From contig CBDBFG010000004.1 in assembly GCA_965204765.1 (NCBI GenBank), positions 728,893 through 792,892 of the forward strand: DNA of 64,000 nt, in the 5' to 3' direction. Shown here piece after piece: positions 63,524 to 64,000 of the stretch. How positions within the stretch are numbered: position 1 is the first letter of the stretch; the number at the start of each line of letters is the position of its first letter. The DNA is from CBDBFG01 sp965204765 (GTDB taxonomy: Bacteria > Pseudomonadota > Alphaproteobacteria > Caedimonadales > UBA9215). Under the pieces are notes generated by a model. It worked only from the letters and a program-made list of their open reading frames with translations, did not search any database and was not told the origin of the DNA. Position numbers and translations under genes: made by a program.

Positions 63524-64000
63524 ATGGTTTTACAAAACATACTACAAGAAAACAAAATTCCATTCCCATTCAAACGAGTATGCCTCAAGCTTTCTGGCGA
63601 GATATTAATGGGAGATAACCAATTCGGCATCAATCATGATACACTTGCCAAAATCGCCAATGATATAAAAACTGTATATGATTTAGGAACAGAAATCTGT
63701 ATTGTTATTGGTGGAGGCAATATCTTTAGAGGTGTACAAGGAAAAACCAAAGCAATAGATAGAGTACAAGCAGATAATATTGGCATGATAGCCACTGTAA
63801 TGAACGCTTTAACATTAGAAAGCCATTTAAATAGCATTAACATACCATCTATTGTACAATCAGCTATTAATATGGAACAAATCTGTCAACCATACAGACA
63901 TAAGACTGCTTTAGATCACCTTCATAATAAAAAAGTACTTATTTTTGCAGCTGGTACTGGTCATCCCTATTTTACTACTGATACTACTGCCGTACTGCGA
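63524..64000 (+). CDS. pyrH: Uridylate kinase (5' part, cut by the window end)
   Basis: UMP kinase making UDP for RNA, DNA and cell-wall precursors. Start at the ATG 63524-63526; an ATG at 63447 is in another frame. Readable motifs: KRVCLKLSGEILMG, ICIVIGGGNIFRG (nucleotide loop), DNIGMIATVMNALTLE and FAAGTGHPYFTTDTTA just before the edge. Those fit PyrH very well; the last 80 or so residues lie outside the window. Divergent from the response regulator. Confidence 0.94.
   Translation, partial: MVLQNILQENKIPFPFKRVCLKLSGEILMGDNQFGINHDTLAKIANDIKTVYDLGTEICIVIGGGNIFRGVQGKTKAIDRVQADNIGMIATVMNALTLESHLNSINIPSIVQSAINMEQICQPYRHKTALDHLHNKKVLIFAAGTGHPYFTTDTTAVLR

Noticed and set aside
1..64000. Assembly or sequencing errors as the cause of all frameshifts
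   Set aside because: Not fully excluded, but long housekeeping genes (comEC, recJ, ligA, recN, msbA and others) are intact despite many A/T runs, and two breaks are substitutions, not indels. Errors would be expected in core genes too.

Overview
The window is AT-rich DNA from a Gram-negative alphaproteobacterium with the look of an intracellular symbiont or parasite of the Rickettsiales/Holosporales kind. This placement is inferred from gene content and gene order, not from a phylogeny. The evidence is a compact set of core genes (gltX, glyA, ychF, recJ, recN, ligA, bamD, lpxC, prfB, tolB), a full late lipid A block, AmpG- and KefB-type transporters, many small Sec-exported proteins of unknown function, patatin and TPR/Sel1-type secreted proteins, and many recently broken genes. 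Flagellar genes are present. I recognise no tRNA, rRNA or CRISPR array.

Layout. 1-4.0 kb: gltX (cut by the window edge) divergent from comEC, then a small secreted protein. 4.3-7.0 kb: a secreted nucleoside-hydrolase-like gene broken by one in-frame TAA, and two small secreted proteins, one frameshifted. 7.1-10.6 kb: remains of the 2-oxoglutarate dehydrogenase locus, with sucA fused by deletion to lpd and both frameshifted. 10.7-12 kb: glyA. 12.3-16.3 kb: a LuxR-HTH/membrane/NB-ARC/TPR regulator-like protein divergent from three unknown genes, with a pair of direct repeats between them. 16.4-22 kb: a very large secreted TPR protein split by two frameshifts, and a secreted patatin phospholipase split by an in-frame TGA. 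22.6-31.5 kb: one long minus-strand operon msbA, DUF374 acyltransferase, waaA, lpxK, lpxL-like, recJ, ychF. 31.6-34.7 kb: uppS, cdsA, ampG and a DUF465 protein. 35-36.5 kb: a Sel1 protein, a 29-copy 8-bp tandem repeat and a secreted protein. 36.6-38.5 kb: an AGCS amino-acid symporter and an orphan HTH protein. 38.9-42 kb: fliP, fliO-like and an unknown gene divergent from flgB, flgC, fliE and a broken secreted gene. 42-44.6 kb: tolB without a signal peptide beside a decayed ISL3 transposase. 44.7-48.4 kb: a secreted protein, a pyrimidine-dimer-glycosylase-like gene, a CPA2 antiporter and rnhB. 48.4-58.6 kb: ligA, recN, bamD and acetoacetyl-CoA synthetase divergent from cca, lpxC and prfB. 59-64 kb: an IS481-type transposase remnant, a GNAT protein, rsmE, an EnvZ/OmpR-type pair and the start of pyrH.

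How it fits together. Core replication, repair, translation and envelope genes are intact and packed in operons. Damage is concentrated in secreted host-interaction candidates, in the TCA-cycle enzyme and in mobile elements. Several frameshifts sit in short simple repeats (A4, A6, C4, a TG/CA run). This fits genome reduction, although phase variation of surface or secreted proteins is an alternative worth testing. Loss of 2-oxoglutarate dehydrogenase implies an interrupted TCA cycle unless a second copy exists elsewhere. The most unusual items are the HTH-TM-NB-ARC-TPR protein with its divergent partners, the 8-bp repeat array, and a FlgC-like protein that carries a Sec-type signal peptide.
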